Shown one piece after another: positions 22,375 through 33,643 of a stretch of DNA of 64,000 nucleotides. The DNA is from Apteryx mantelli (taxonomy: Eukaryota > Chordata > Aves > Apterygiformes > Apterygidae). Under the pieces are notes generated by a model. The model had not been told where the DNA came from. It was given only the letters and a program-made list of their open reading frames with translations, and did no database searches. The first letter of the stretch is position 1. The number at the start of each line of letters is the position of its first letter. The stretch lies in assembly GCF_036417845.1 (NCBI RefSeq), contig NC_090012.1, positions 682,001 through 746,000 on the forward strand, read 5' to 3'. The position numbers were made by a program, and so were the translations under genes.

Positions 22375-22535
22375 GGCTGGGATACAGAGAATGCCGGGCT
22401 GGGATACAGGGAATGCTGAGCCAGGATGCAGGGAATGCTGGACTGGGATGCAGTGAGCACTGGGCTGGGATGCAGGGAATACCAGGCTGGGATGAAGGGA
22501 ACACCAGGCTGGGATGCAGGGAATGCCAGGATGCA
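22375..22535. repeat. CTGGGATGCAGGGAATGC repeat
   Basis: Seven or so degenerate copies of an approximately 20-24 base unit, in the interval upstream of the SLC8A2 coding region. Confidence 0.75.
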
Positions 22536-23968
22536 AAGCGGGGAACCCACCCCGGGTGCTGACCCGGCATGTGCCGGGGGCTGGTTGTGCCGGATGCCGG
22601 TCGTGCCGGTCATGCCGGGGGCTGGCCAGTGGCGCCCGATACTGGTGGCAGCATGCAGGCATGGAGCCTGCCCTCCGCTTCCATGCGGGGCGCAGCTGGG
22701 GCGCATTCCCAAGCATGCCACAAACTCGGGAAAACCCCCGGAGCAGACGCTCGGGGAGCTGGACGCACGGCCGGAGCGGCACGGCCACGGTGCCCCGACG
22801 GCCACGGGCTCACCCGTCCCGACGGAAACCCGCCGCCGCGCTCCCGGGTGGCTTCCCGCGGCTTCGGCACGTGCCCTCGCGCCTCCGAGGCCGAGCAAAC
22901 CGCCTGCCTCCTCCCTGCCATCCCCGTCCGAAGCCTCCGAGCGGGGCCGGAGCGGCTCGGGGAAGAGCGGAGCGGAGGCGCGCCAGCTGCCGTCCCCCGG
23001 GAGCGGGGCGGCGGGGCGAGGGGGAGGCGGGTTGTTTCCCCACCAGGCTTTTCCAAAGCATCTTATCTTCCCGGCTGCTGCTTTTCCGGCTGGGATCGGC
23101 GGCGCGGAGGGGCTGCGCCCGCCGGGGCTCGGCGCGTTGGCAGCGCTTTGATGATCGTTGTCGTTATTGCTCCGCGGATTTCCCGAGCACGCGTCGTCGC
23201 CAGGGCTGGGAAACAGCCCTCGGCGCGCGGAGAGGCTCCAATCCCTCCCGGGGCCGGATTCTCCGCCGCGCAGACCGGAGGCAGCTCGTTTGCACCGGCC
23301 GGGGAGCCGGGGGCTTCCCGCAGGGAGAATTTGGGCTTTTGGGTTTTTGGGTTTTTTTCCACAAAACACCTGTTCCTACAGACGAGAACTCTGCGGTTTT
23401 TGTTTTCGCAGCGCATGACGCTCATTAACCGGGATTAACCGACATCCAACGAGCAAAACCTTGCTTTTCTCCCAGACGCTCCCCCACCATTAACGGGCAG
23501 CAGCAGCAGCAGCAGCCGCAAAAATAATCATCATCATAACAATAATAATAATAAAAATAAAAAAGCCAACAGCAACAACAACCCACAACATTTCGTTTCC
23601 TCCCGGTAAATCCCGACCACCTGCCCGCTCCGGGCCACGGCGGCGGCGCGCGGGGGGGGTCCCGGAGGTGGCGGACGAGGTCGGCGCAGCGGGAGAGACC
23701 CCGGGAAGTTGGGGGGGGGGGAATCTCGGCGTGTGTGGGGGGCATCTCGGTGGGGAGGGGGGATCTCGGTGGAGGGGGGGGATCTCGGTGTGGGGGGGGG
23801 TCCCGGCAGCCGGGGCGAGACCCTCAGGTGGTGCAAGGGGAGAGCGGGGGCAGGTGCCGGCGCAAGGGGGGGTGGGGGGGGGCGGTGGGATTTGGGGGGC
23901 CGGCGGAGGGGCGGCGCTGCAGAACCGCCCCCCCCTCCCCGGGACCCCCCCCCCCGCCCCGGTCCTAC

Positions 23969-24110
23969 CTGGGCTGCGGCTCGGCTCCGTCGCCCGGGGG
24001 GCCGCGGCCAGACCCGCTTCCCGGCGCCGGTTACTTGTCCATGGCGCTGCCTGGCAGGAGCCGGCGCTGCCGCGAGTGGGAGGGCGGCGGGGCCGGGGGG
24101 GGGCGGAGGC
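23969..24110 (-). promoter_or_regulatory. Candidate SLC8A2 non-coding first exon and promoter
   Basis: On the minus strand a GC-rich, TATA-less stretch ends in a good donor (CCCAG|GTAGGA, exon end 23969). It can join the acceptor just upstream of the SLC8A2 start (exon start 16951). The candidate exon contains a four-codon upstream frame, ATG GAC AAG TAA. NCX-family genes commonly have a 5' non-coding exon. The transcription start is not visible and no homology supports the boundary, so this is inference from position, CpG content and splice signal. Confidence 0.35.
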
Positions 24111-24169
24111 AGAAGCGCGGAGGGAGGCGGGAGCCCGGCCCGCTACCGGCCGCCCCCGCCCCGCCGACG

Positions 24170-24810
24170 GGCACCGCCGGGCACCGGGACCGGGGGGGGG
24201 TGGGCACCGGGACCGGGGGGGGGGGGGGCATCGGGACCGGGCAGCACCGGGGGGCACCGGGGTCGGGGCAGACCCTGGACCGGGGGGGGGGGGGGAAACG
24301 GCACCTGGGGAGCCCCGAGACCGGGAGCGGGGAGGGGGAAACCTCCCCGGGGGGGCACCGAGGTCGGGGGAGACCCTGGACCGGGGGGGGCAACGGCACC
24401 TGAGGAGCCCCGAGACCGGGAGCGGGGGGAGACCCGGGATCGGGATGCACCGAGGTCGGGGGAGACCCTGGACCGGGGCGGGGGGGGGAGACCTGGGAGC
24501 GGGCAGCGCCTCACCAGGGAGCATCGGGACCGGGGGGCACCGGGGATGGGGAGGCATCGGGACCGGAGGGAGCCCCAGGACCGAAGGGGGCACCGGGACC
24601 GGGGGAGACCCGGGGCCGGGCAGCACCTCGCCGGGATGCACAGGGGCTGCAGAGGCACCGACACCGGCGGAGACCCGGGATTAGCGGGGGGGGGGAGGGG
24701 GCACCGGGACCGGGGGAGAGCCGGGACTAGGGGGGAGACCCAGAAGCGGGAGGGGCCCCGGGACCGGGCAGCACCTCCCCGGGGTGCAGAGAGCCCGGGG
24801 GGCACCGGGA
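24170..24810. repeat. G-run repeat (CACCGGGACCGGGGG type)
   Basis: Degenerate repeat of caccgggaccggggg and agaccctggaccgggg with many runs of 8-14 G on the plus strand. Strong G-quadruplex potential just upstream of the candidate SLC8A2 first exon. Confidence 0.8.
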
Positions 24811-26269
24811 CCGGGGGAGCCCCGGGGCCGGGGCCGCCGTTCAGCACCGGGGCGGCGGACAGCGCCGCTGGACAGCTCCGCGCCGGGACGCCTGGGCCCC
24901 TCCGCCCCCCCCCAAAAAAACCAGCCCTGCCTCAGTTTCCCCTTCCGAGCTGGGCGGCCCCTTCCCGGGGCCTGGCGCCTCCATGCCCATCCCGGAGCGG
25001 GAGGCGGGGGGGCCCCGGCTGCGCACACCCCCGGGGTGACCCCAAAACCGAGGGGACACCCATGGAGGGCCCCCACTGCCAGCACAGCGACTGCCGGGGG
25101 GGGGGGCTGAAACCGCCCCGCGCGGGGCAGCACGGCTCCCCCCCCGCCCACGTCCGCCGGCCCCGAGAGCCGGGCGCTGGGGTCTCTGCACCCGGCAGGC
25201 GACAGCCACCGCTGCCGCCGGGGGTTATTAGAGCCCCCCCAGACGCCGCAGGAAAGCCGGGGGGGTCCCAGGACGCGGGGAAGGAGCCCCCGAGGGCCCG
25301 AAGGCAGAGGGGAGACCTGTTGCGTCGCCGGAGAGGAGGCCGAGCGCGAGGCCGCCCCGCGCCGGGGGCTCGCGGGTCCGCGTCCCCCCCCCCACACACC
25401 CACCCTGCACGGCCAACGGCCGCCCGAGTCCCCCCCCCACCCCCGTCACCTGCTGGGATGAGTCACCCGCGCTTCACCCACGCCCGGGGCCGCTTCGGCA
25501 TCGCCTGGAGCCGCGTTTTAACCCCGCGAGCGCAGCTCCGTGCGCCGTCTCCCTCGCGGCGCCTCCCCGCGCTCCGGCCCCTTCCTCGGCCGTGGCACAA
25601 TTAGCACAGGAACCAGATGCGAACGCGCTGCGGCGAGGAGGGGAGGCACCTGGCAGCGAGGCTGAGAGACTGTCGACGCCGCCGCCGCGCAGCAAACCCC
25701 GGCGAGGAGGGGGGGGTGGGGGGAGCTCGCGGACGCCTACGCGAAATCCCGGCTGGGGGCTGACCCCAGCGACGGGGGCGGTCGAGGCTGCTTTGAGCGC
25801 TCGGCGTCAAACCGCTCGGCTTGCGGCTCCGAGCGCCGCGCCGGGCTCTCCCTCCTCGCCGCTCTGCGCTCCGCGGGCTGGAGCCCGGCCACGGCCCATC
25901 CGCGGGGCGCGGAAGGGAGCCGGGCAGCGAGAGGAGCCTTGCGGGCTTTTCCTGGCACCCTCGGGCATTCCTCGGGGAAGAAAGGGCTGCCAGCAGGAAG
26001 CTGGGCACACGTGCGCGTTTACTGGCTGGGGCACGACAAGTTTACATCCAAGTTGGCCGTAGCCTCGCTAAGACCGAGGCCAGGATCTACCCGGGCTGGC
26101 TCCTGCCTCGGTGGCAAGACTGGAGGATTCTGGGGGTGTTTCCCCACGTTCAGCCTCGTCCCCCGCCAAGGCACCGTCCTCCTCCGCCGCCTGGTCCCGC
26201 GGCTCTCGACGGAGCCTCCGACGTGGCCCGGCCACGCTCTTTGGGGCACCCCGCTGCCGCCGCAGACCG
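24811..26269. other. CpG-rich interval between SLC8A2 5' end and KPTN stop
   Basis: No gene seen. The interval holds the KPTN 3' UTR at its right end; a minus-strand AGTAAA near 26018-26023 could be its poly(A) signal, a variant hexamer and therefore weak. The remainder is CpG-rich unique DNA. Confidence 0.4.
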
Positions 26270-29200
26270 TCAGTCCTTCGTCGCGCCCGCGTCGGTGGGG
26301 CCGAGGCTGCGCTGGGCTCTGCGCGCCGCTTCCCAGCGGAGCCGCTCCAGGACGCACTGGGCCGTCTGCACCAGGCTGTGCTGCAGCCGGGAGAGGAGAG
26401 ACGGGGGGGTGACGCCGCGGCACGGAGAAGCCGGACGCTGACGCCGCCGACGCCGCGTGTGCGCCCCGCTCCGGGACGAGCCGCCCGCTCACCTGCAAGA
26501 CGTGGAGCCCCTTCAGGCACACCACGGCCAGCTCGCAGAGCCCGTCGGAGGTCAGGTCCGCGTACTCCATGGAGAGCAGCGGGCTGGGGAAGCTCCGCTT
26601 CCAGAGCAGGTGGAACTCGCCGCCCCGCGGGGATGCGGCCGGGGACCCCGCCGCCGCGGCCTGGGGAGCGTCGGGGCTCCCGTACTTGTAGCAGAGCAGC
26701 TCCTGCGGCACAGAGAGACGGACACGTGCTGGGAAACGGCAGGCGAGTTTGAGAGGGGGATTCGCCAGGCTGGGGAGGCAGCGCAGCCTCGCAAAGCACA
26801 GGCTCAGCGCGAGAGGAAGCGCGTTTAACGCCCCCCAAAAAAAAACCCAGGAAAAGCCAAAGATCTGCTCGAGAGCTGTCTGCACGTCGGCAGAAGGAAC
26901 GCGGAGGTTTAAGAGGAAACGTGCAACACGCGCGTCACGTGTCTGCGCTTCGTTCAGCGGTGGAACTGCCGGCTGCGGGGTTTCACGGCCGCGTGCCGGC
27001 ACGGGCCCTGCGGGCTGCCCCGCTCCCCCCGCCCCGCTCACCTGCCCGTAGGTGCCCAGGAGGATCTCCCGGGCGCCGTCGAAGTCGACGTCGGTCACCA
27101 GGGCGCAGAGCACGCTGTCGTACTGGTCGCTGCCCGGCAAGGTCACCTGGTCTCCCAGGCCCCTCGTCAGCACGTCCCTAGGGGAGCCGAGGGCGGAGGG
27201 GGAGACGCCGACAGCTGACACTCGGCTCGGCTCGGCTCAGGAGCGCGGAGGGCACGTTCCCGCCTCGCGGCCCTCCCTGCTCCAAGCCGGGGCGCTGCCG
27301 GGAGTCACGGCACGGGGAGTGGACGCCTCCCGGAGCCGCCAGCTCCGCAGGGCCCAGCTGGAGGAGCCGCGTCCAACAGCAAAGAGGGGCTGAGCCCTGC
27401 TCGCAGGGGCGGACGCGGCCTCGGCGGGGCCTTTCCGCCTCGCCGCGCCGCCGCACTCACCTGTACACCACGGAGAGCTCGATGGTGCTGGTGACAAGGA
27501 CGCTGTAGCCCTGCGGGGCGCCGGCCTCACCTGCGAGGGGCAAGGAGGACACGCGGTCGGGCGCGCAGCCGGCCGGCACGCGATGCCCAGGCTCTGCGGG
27601 GCGCTGGGCGAGCTGCCGGGATGCGCGCGCCTCCCGCTCCCCAGCCCGCTCACGGAGGAGGAGGAGGAGGAGGAAGCCCGCGTCGGGGACAGCGTCCCCG
27701 TGCCCTTGCCCCCACGGCGTTTTCCGGGGCCGCGGAAGGGCTGTGCCCCACCGGCTCTCCCGCCCCAGCCTCTCCGACGGCAGCGGAGGGCTGCTGGGTG
27801 GGAACCAGAGCTCCGCAGAGCTCTAGGTCCCTCTGCAAGCAGCGATCAGGATTTAAAGAACAGACCCGTCCGTATTTAGCACGTCTAGGCTAAACCCACG
27901 GAGCCGCATCAGCTCTGCCACGCACAACCCGCCGTCGCCCGGCTCTCACCACTCTCGGTTGCGTCAGCGCCCGGCTCCTCCCGAGGGCAGGCCGACGGCA
28001 GGGCGAACACCAGCACCTTGGAAATGGGGCCGTCCTGCTGGATACTCCAGCTCTGGAGCACCACTGCAACGGAGAGAGCGGAGAGAGCGGCCGCTGCGGG
28101 GCTCGCCGAGCCAGGCCGGGCCGCGAGGGGCTCCCGGCAGCCGTCCTGCGGACACCGGGAACGTCACTGCCCCATCTCCAAGGAGGACACGGCCTGGGGC
28201 AGGGAGGCATCCGGCATCGGATCCAGAGCCGAACCCGGGGCCGCTCCAACAGCTCCCGGCCCAGGGCAGCAGCCTGCCTTGCAGCAGGTAAGACACGACT
28301 TAGCTGCCGCCAACGGCTACTGCCCCGCGGACCGCAACGGAGCCAGACTGGTTCCTCGGAGCTGAATTATTCCGCGCTCCGGATACCCGCACGGAGAAGC
28401 GGGGAAGGGCAGCCGGCTCTCACCTCTGCTGGCCTGGTCCACCTGGGCAACGCGGACGTAGCCGCTCTGGCAGCCGAAGGCGGTGATGCGCTGGCCCGAG
28501 CTGGGGATGTTGCAGACGTCCAGCCAGAGCACGCTGCGGGGCGCGGGCGAGAGGCGAGCCTGAGCGCGGCGCCCGCCGGGGCGGCCTGCTCCGGGACGGG
28601 AGGCGAAGCCGTCCATCGCTGTCGCGCTCGGCGAGCCGCTTCCTCTAACGAACTTACTTGCTCGGCAGCTCCTGGAGCTCGGGAAAGAGGTTCTGGACCG
28701 GTTGTTCCTCAAACTGGTGCAAACCTTCGTTCTGCGCGGGAGGAAGCAGGGCGGCGGCACTGAGCGACCCCGCGGCCGTCACCTTCAGCCCTCCCGAGGC
28801 GGCAGAGGGCTCGGGCTCTGCCCTGCCTTCCCCCAGCCTCATCCCTGCCGGGGCAAACGCCCTCCGCGTGCCCAGCCCCGAAATCCGGCACGTATCGGGG
28901 CACAGAAAACCCAAAATACCGTGTGGGCTCAGCGCCCCCGCTCACCTCCTTGTACAGATGGATGCAGGGGTCGTTCCCGCTCAGCAGGAAGACGGTCTCC
29001 GGCTTGTCCCCGACACAGACTCTGTGCGGACAGAGGAGAGGGTTACCCAAAAAAACGGCCCGGCGAGCTGTGGGGAGGGAGCAGCGCGGCTGGAGCGAGC
29101 GAGGTCACAGCTGGGACGGAGAAAGCCGCAGCCCCTCGCAGGGACGCGGCTCCGAGGGGTGCCGCAGGCTCGCGGGCTCCGCTGGGCTTCGCGCGTCACG

Positions 29201-31070
29201 GGAGGAAGCGGGGAGCGAGCGGAGACGACTCCCCGCGCCGGGGCGAAACGCTGCAGCTCAACAGCAGGCAGCGACGCGAGCGCGGCCAGGAGCCGCCGGG
29301 AGAGCTCGGATGGACGGAGCGGCCCTGCCGGATGCCTCTGGGGGATCCGAGCGGGGGATCGCCGCGGAGAAGGGGCGCAGCTGACCTGCGCCCCGAAGGA
29401 TGCCGGGCGCTTGAACGACCAATCCGACGCGAGCGCGGGCGCAGGGAGAGGGCGCGGGCGTCGTACGCACTCGGCGTGGTAGAGCTGGAAAGGCGTGAAC
29501 TGCAGCTCCAGGTTCAAGCAGCTTTCTGCGGGAAAAGAAGAGGGAAGAGCCCGCGGTGAACGGGCAGAGCCGCGGCTGTCGGCTTCCGACCGACGGCGAG
29601 GAAACAATCCGCGGGGGAAAAGCAAAGCCTGGAGACTCCGCTCCAGCGCAGCAGCTGCTGCCCGATCGCTCCGACACGCAGGGACTTGGGTCTGGATTTA
29701 ATTTCGGGCTCTGCTCGGAGTTTCCGGATGCTGCCAGGCACGAACTGCGTCCCAGCGGGCCTCAGGCAACGTGACGAGGGGGAAAAACACAGCAGCGTTT
29801 GCTCCCTCGAGCTCTTTCTCCGCGTCAGCTGCTCCGGTCAGGGGCTGCGCAGAGCCCGTCAGAGCTAATTAAAGACGGCCCTGACGAGGCCAGGGAAGGG
29901 CCTGCCGCTACGGCAGCCCCGCGCGGATCCCTGGAGCCCCCCGGCCGGGAGGCAGAGCCGCGCGGCGGCCGCTTACGCGCTATGGAGTCCAGGTCGTACT
30001 CGGAGCCGGGCTCGTAGTCGCAGTAGATGTTGAGGAAGGGACTCGCCTTATCCCCGGAGTCCTGGGGAGCAGCGGGAAGGGGTCGGGGCGTGCGGAGCCG
30101 GCGGGAGGCCCCGTGGGCGCCGGGGGCAGAGCCCCGCCGTACCTTGATGAAGGTGATTCCCACCACGAGGCCGCGTTTCGGAGGCGACTTCCGGAAGGAG
30201 TCGATGGAGACGATCTCGGCGTCGACTGCGGTGGCAGCGGCGTGAGCAGTCCGTGCCGCCCCCGGGGGAGCCGCCGGCCCCCAAACGGCCCTGCCCCCCC
30301 ACCCAGGACCGCCCCGGCGACCCCTGACCCTCCGTGACCCCTGACCTGGCCTATAGATGGGCTACTCCCTGTTGACCTTTGTGACCCCTGACCTAGGATA
30401 TAGGTGTCCCACCCCTACCCTCATGTGACCCCTGGCCCTCCATGACCTGTGACCCAGGGGGCCTGCTCCTCCCCCTAATGTGACCCCTGACCCTCGTGAC
30501 CCCTGACCTGGAACATAGGTGGCCTGCCCCTCCCCCAATGTGACCTCTGACCCTCATGACCTCTGACCTGGGACACAGGTGGCTTGCTCCTCCCATCCCC
30601 GTGACTCCTGACCCGGAACACAAGTGGCCTGTCCCTCCCCCCAACGTGACCCCTGACCCTCCGTGACCCCTGACCCGGGACACAGGTGGTTTGCTCCTCC
30701 CATCCCTGTGACCCCTGACCCTCTGTGACCCCTGACCCGGGACACAGGTGGCCTGCCCCGCCTCTCACGTGACCCCTGACCCTCTGTGACCCCTGACCCG
30801 GGGCGCAGGCGGCCCGCCCCTCCCCCCAAGGTGACCCCTGACCCCGCACGACCCCTGACCCGGGATGTAGGTGAACTGCAGCTCCCGGGCGACGGGCCGC
30901 AGCTTCTGGCGCAGGTCGTGGTACCGGAAGTGAATCACCTTCCCCTTCAGGGTGGCGGCCAGGAGCCCCGCGGGGCCCTCGCCGCCCGCCAGCGCCGCCA
31001 GCCCGTACACGTTGCTCTGCGAGGCGAGCCGGGTGAAGCTGTCCTCCACCAGCGGGCAGCGCGCCGCCAT
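26270..31070 (-). CDS. KPTN: Kaptin (actin-binding protein, KICSTOR subunit)
   Basis: Component of KICSTOR (KPTN, ITFG2, C12orf66, SZT2), which brings GATOR1 to lysosomes and restrains mTORC1; originally described as an actin-associated protein. Twelve exons: 31070-30860, 30225-30143, 30061-29977, 29525-29471, 29021-28946, 28731-28658, 28533-28424, 28063-27950, 27530-27461, 27177-27042, 26702-26493, 26380-26270. Phases join to 444 residues (human 436). Matches to recalled human KPTN run end to end: [142 protein letters not shown] poorly conserved Ala/Gly insert follows YGSPDAP in exon 11. Exon 1 ends in a non-consensus donor (CGG|GTCAGG) embedded in a minisatellite. Confidence 0.96.
30300..30872 (-). 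repeat. KPTN intron 1 minisatellite that includes the exon 1 donor
   Basis: Nearly the whole first intron (30226-30859) is copies of a roughly 60-70 base unit. On the sense strand each unit contains CACCTGTGTCCCGGGTCAGG followed by two or more GGGTCAGGGGTCA blocks. The first copy begins inside exon 1: its last bases plus donor read CACCTACATCCCGGGTCAGG. About nine or ten copies of this splice-site neighbourhood follow. Confidence 0.88.
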
Positions 31071-31260
31071 GGCGGCCCCGTTCCCGTTCCCGTTCCCGAT
31101 CCCGATCCCGGGCCCCGCTCCCGGCCCGGCAGCGCCGCAGCCGCTCCCGCTCCCGACCCCGGGGCCTGCGCCGGCTCCGGCGCGCTGCTGACGTCACCGC
31201 GGCGACGCCGGGCCCGCCCCCAACATGGCGGCGGCCGCGGGGGCGGGGCGAGCCTGGCTC
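31071..31260 (-). promoter_or_regulatory. KPTN CpG promoter with palindromic CRE
   Basis: CpG-dense DNA directly upstream of the KPTN ATG. It contains a full CRE palindrome TGACGTCA (31189-31196), about 120 bases from the start codon, and a YY1-like CAACATGGCGGC (31221-31232). No TATA box. The CRE and the CpG island suggest a housekeeping, CREB/ATF-responsive promoter. Confidence 0.55.
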
Positions 31261-31284
31261 CGCCCCCCAAGGCGGGGGGGCAGG

Positions 31285-31885
31285 GGGTGGGAGGGGCTAT
31301 GGGGCAGGACAGGGACCCCCAGGGTTGGGGGGGGCTCTATGGGGCACCACAGGGACCCTTGGGACATGGGGGGGCTCTATGGGGCAGGACAGGAACCCCC
31401 AGGGCATGGGGGAAGCTATCGGGGGCTCTATGGGGCACAACAGGGACCCTTGGGACATGGGGGGGGCTCTATGGGGCATGACACAGACCCCCAGGGTTGG
31501 GGGGGGCTCTATGGGGCACAACATGGACCCCCAGGGTGGGGGGGAAGCTGTAGGGGAGCTCTATGGGGCACGACAGGGACCCTCAGGGCATGGGGGGAAG
31601 CTATGGCAGAGTTCTATGGGGCACAACAGGGACCCCCAGGGCATGGGGGGGGCTATCAGGGGCTCTATGGGGCAGGGTTGGTGCCCTCAGGGCTGGGGCA
31701 GGGATTATTGGGGGGGGCTCTATGAGGCAGGACATGGCCACCCAGTGCATGGGGGGTGGCTGTGGGGGCTCTATGGGGCACAACAGGGACCCCCAGGGCA
31801 TGGGGGGGGCTCCAAGGGGCAGGACAGGGACCCACAGAGCATAGGCAGGGGGGTTACGGGGCAGGGCTGCGACCCCTGGGGCAGT
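31285..31885. repeat. GGGGCTCTATGGGGCACAACAGGGACC minisatellite
   Basis: Tandem copies of GGGGCTCTATGGGGCA plus CAGGGACCCCCAGGGCATGG. CTCTATGG landmarks at 31335, 31375, 31426, 31467, 31507, 31559 and 31663 give a 40-41 base basic period with longer variants. Lies just upstream of the KPTN promoter, between KPTN and the NAPA 3' end. Confidence 0.88.
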
Positions 31886-32292
31886 TATGGGGCTGGGCGC
31901 ACCCACTTCCATCGCTCCTCCCTCCATCCGCGCAGCCTCTGCCCCACACCGGGGGGCCGCAGTGTGGGCAAGAGCTGCCCCAGGGGGGGCGCAATCTCAT
32001 TAGGGGCAGCAGGGAGTCATTAGCAGGGCAGGAAGGGGGGCCGGGGGCACAGGGAGAGCAGTGGGGCAGCACAGGGAGGGGGCAAGAACATGGCCAGGGC
32101 CCCATCATCATCATCATCCTCCTCCTTCCTCCGCTTCCTGCAATTCAGCCAGAGCCGAACCCCGGTCACGGAGAGGAGGGAAGCACTAAGGGGGCCGGAG
32201 GGGATGGAGAGAGAGGCAAGCACCCCCCTCCTGCTCCGCGCGGGCTCCGCGCGGAAGCACAGGGCCCTTTCCCAGTTCCGCTCATGCAAAGT

Positions 32293-32298
32293 TTTATT
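32293..32298 (-). terminator. NAPA poly(A) signal AATAAA
   Basis: Minus-strand AATAAA (TTTATT on plus), about 1.35 kb after the NAPA stop. The interval 32299-33643 has no gene-like open frame and is best read as NAPA 3' UTR. Confidence 0.6.
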
Positions 32299-33643
32299 GG
32301 CCGTGTGCAACTGGTCGCTACAGGCAGCGCGAGTGGAGTGGTCGACGTTAAAACATGCGGCAGCACCTCCCGTCTCCTTCAGCTGACCGGGGCCCGGAAG
32401 CGGGAACGGCCGCGAGGGAGGCGTGGGGAGCAGGGCAGCCCCGTCCCGCCGCCCCACACCGCGTGCCCAAAGCAAAGAGGGAGAAAAACCTGAAACCCTT
32501 TGGGCAGCCAGGATTTTGTGCACGATTCTGCGCGGGAGTCAGAACAGAGCCAGGGCTGCCGCCTCCCCCCCGAGCACCGTGCTAGGTCCGAGCCACCCCC
32601 GTCGCAGGAAGGGGAAAGAAATCCTTCATCTTCCTCCTCTTTGGGCTCCCCTACCGGCAGCTGGGAGGGACGAGGGCTCCGAAGTCATTCCCCTCCCGAC
32701 GCTTCTTAAAAAGGGAACTGAAAGCCCCGAGAAGGAAGGAGCGAGAGCAGCTCGCACGCAGCTGCTGGTTTCAGGGAAGGAGGCTGCTACAGGACGCGTC
32801 TGCTGCCGGCAGTGTTTTTAAGAGCGTTCCTCTCCGAAATAAGCAGGGAAGCAGCGAGGCCGGGGGCAGGCTCCCCGCGCGGGAGAGGCGATGCCCAGGC
32901 TTCGGTGCGCTGCGAGAGGGGAGAAGTGCAGAGACTGCTCGAACCGAAGCGGCGGGAAAGGACGGGGCAGGAGTCTCTGCTGCTATCTAGCCAAAACTGG
33001 GGAAATTTGAACTAACAAGGGCTACGTCGCATCGATCCCAAAATCCCTGCCTGGGGCGAGCAAGGTGTTCAGGCCGCCCAGCCCAGGAGGGAAGGAGGCG
33101 CAGCCCAAAGCAGGCCCCCGTCCCGGAGAATCGGGACCACCCGACCTCCCCGTCCCAGGGGGAGAAGCTGCTGAACAGCGGGGCGAGAAGTGAGGAGAGG
33201 CGGTTGTGGGCCGTCTGCTGAAGCCAGCACGGGGGGGCAGGAGGGGGAAGCTAACGCAGGCTTAAAACCTCAACTCGTATGGAATATATTATACAATTAA
33301 ATATCTGAAGAAAGGTTCATTTACAGTGAGGGAAGGGTTAAAGCCAGGCCCGTGGGGCAGGAGCTGGAGGCAGGTTGGGGCAATCTGAAGAGCAGAAAAT
33401 GGGGTCGCCTTAATACTTTTTTCTCTAGAACAGCCAAGCCGGGCAGCGATGTCTCAGGCCCCGGCCCTGACCAACAGCTCCGCTCTTTGGGTTGCGGGGA
33501 AAAGGGCCACGAGAAAGGTTAATGCTATTTGGAGGCCAATTCCTTCTCCCTCCAGACCTTGCCCTCCCCACCCTCCCAGATCTCTCCGCAGGGCGCTGCG
33601 TTGAGAATTGCCTTTAACCAGGAAGGAAGGGGCAGGCCACTGT
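32299..33643 (-). other. Probable NAPA 3' untranslated region
   Basis: Unique sequence between the NAPA stop codon and the first canonical minus-strand poly(A) signal. It includes an AT-rich patch near 33280-33330 and no recognisable coding homology. Extent is inferred from the signal position. Confidence 0.45.

Noticed and set aside
23490-25604. Pro/Arg/Gly-rich frames of 380-630 codons on both strands
   Set aside because: High GC content removes stop codons. The sequence is low-complexity G-run repeat and CpG-rich DNA with no domain and no supported splice pattern.
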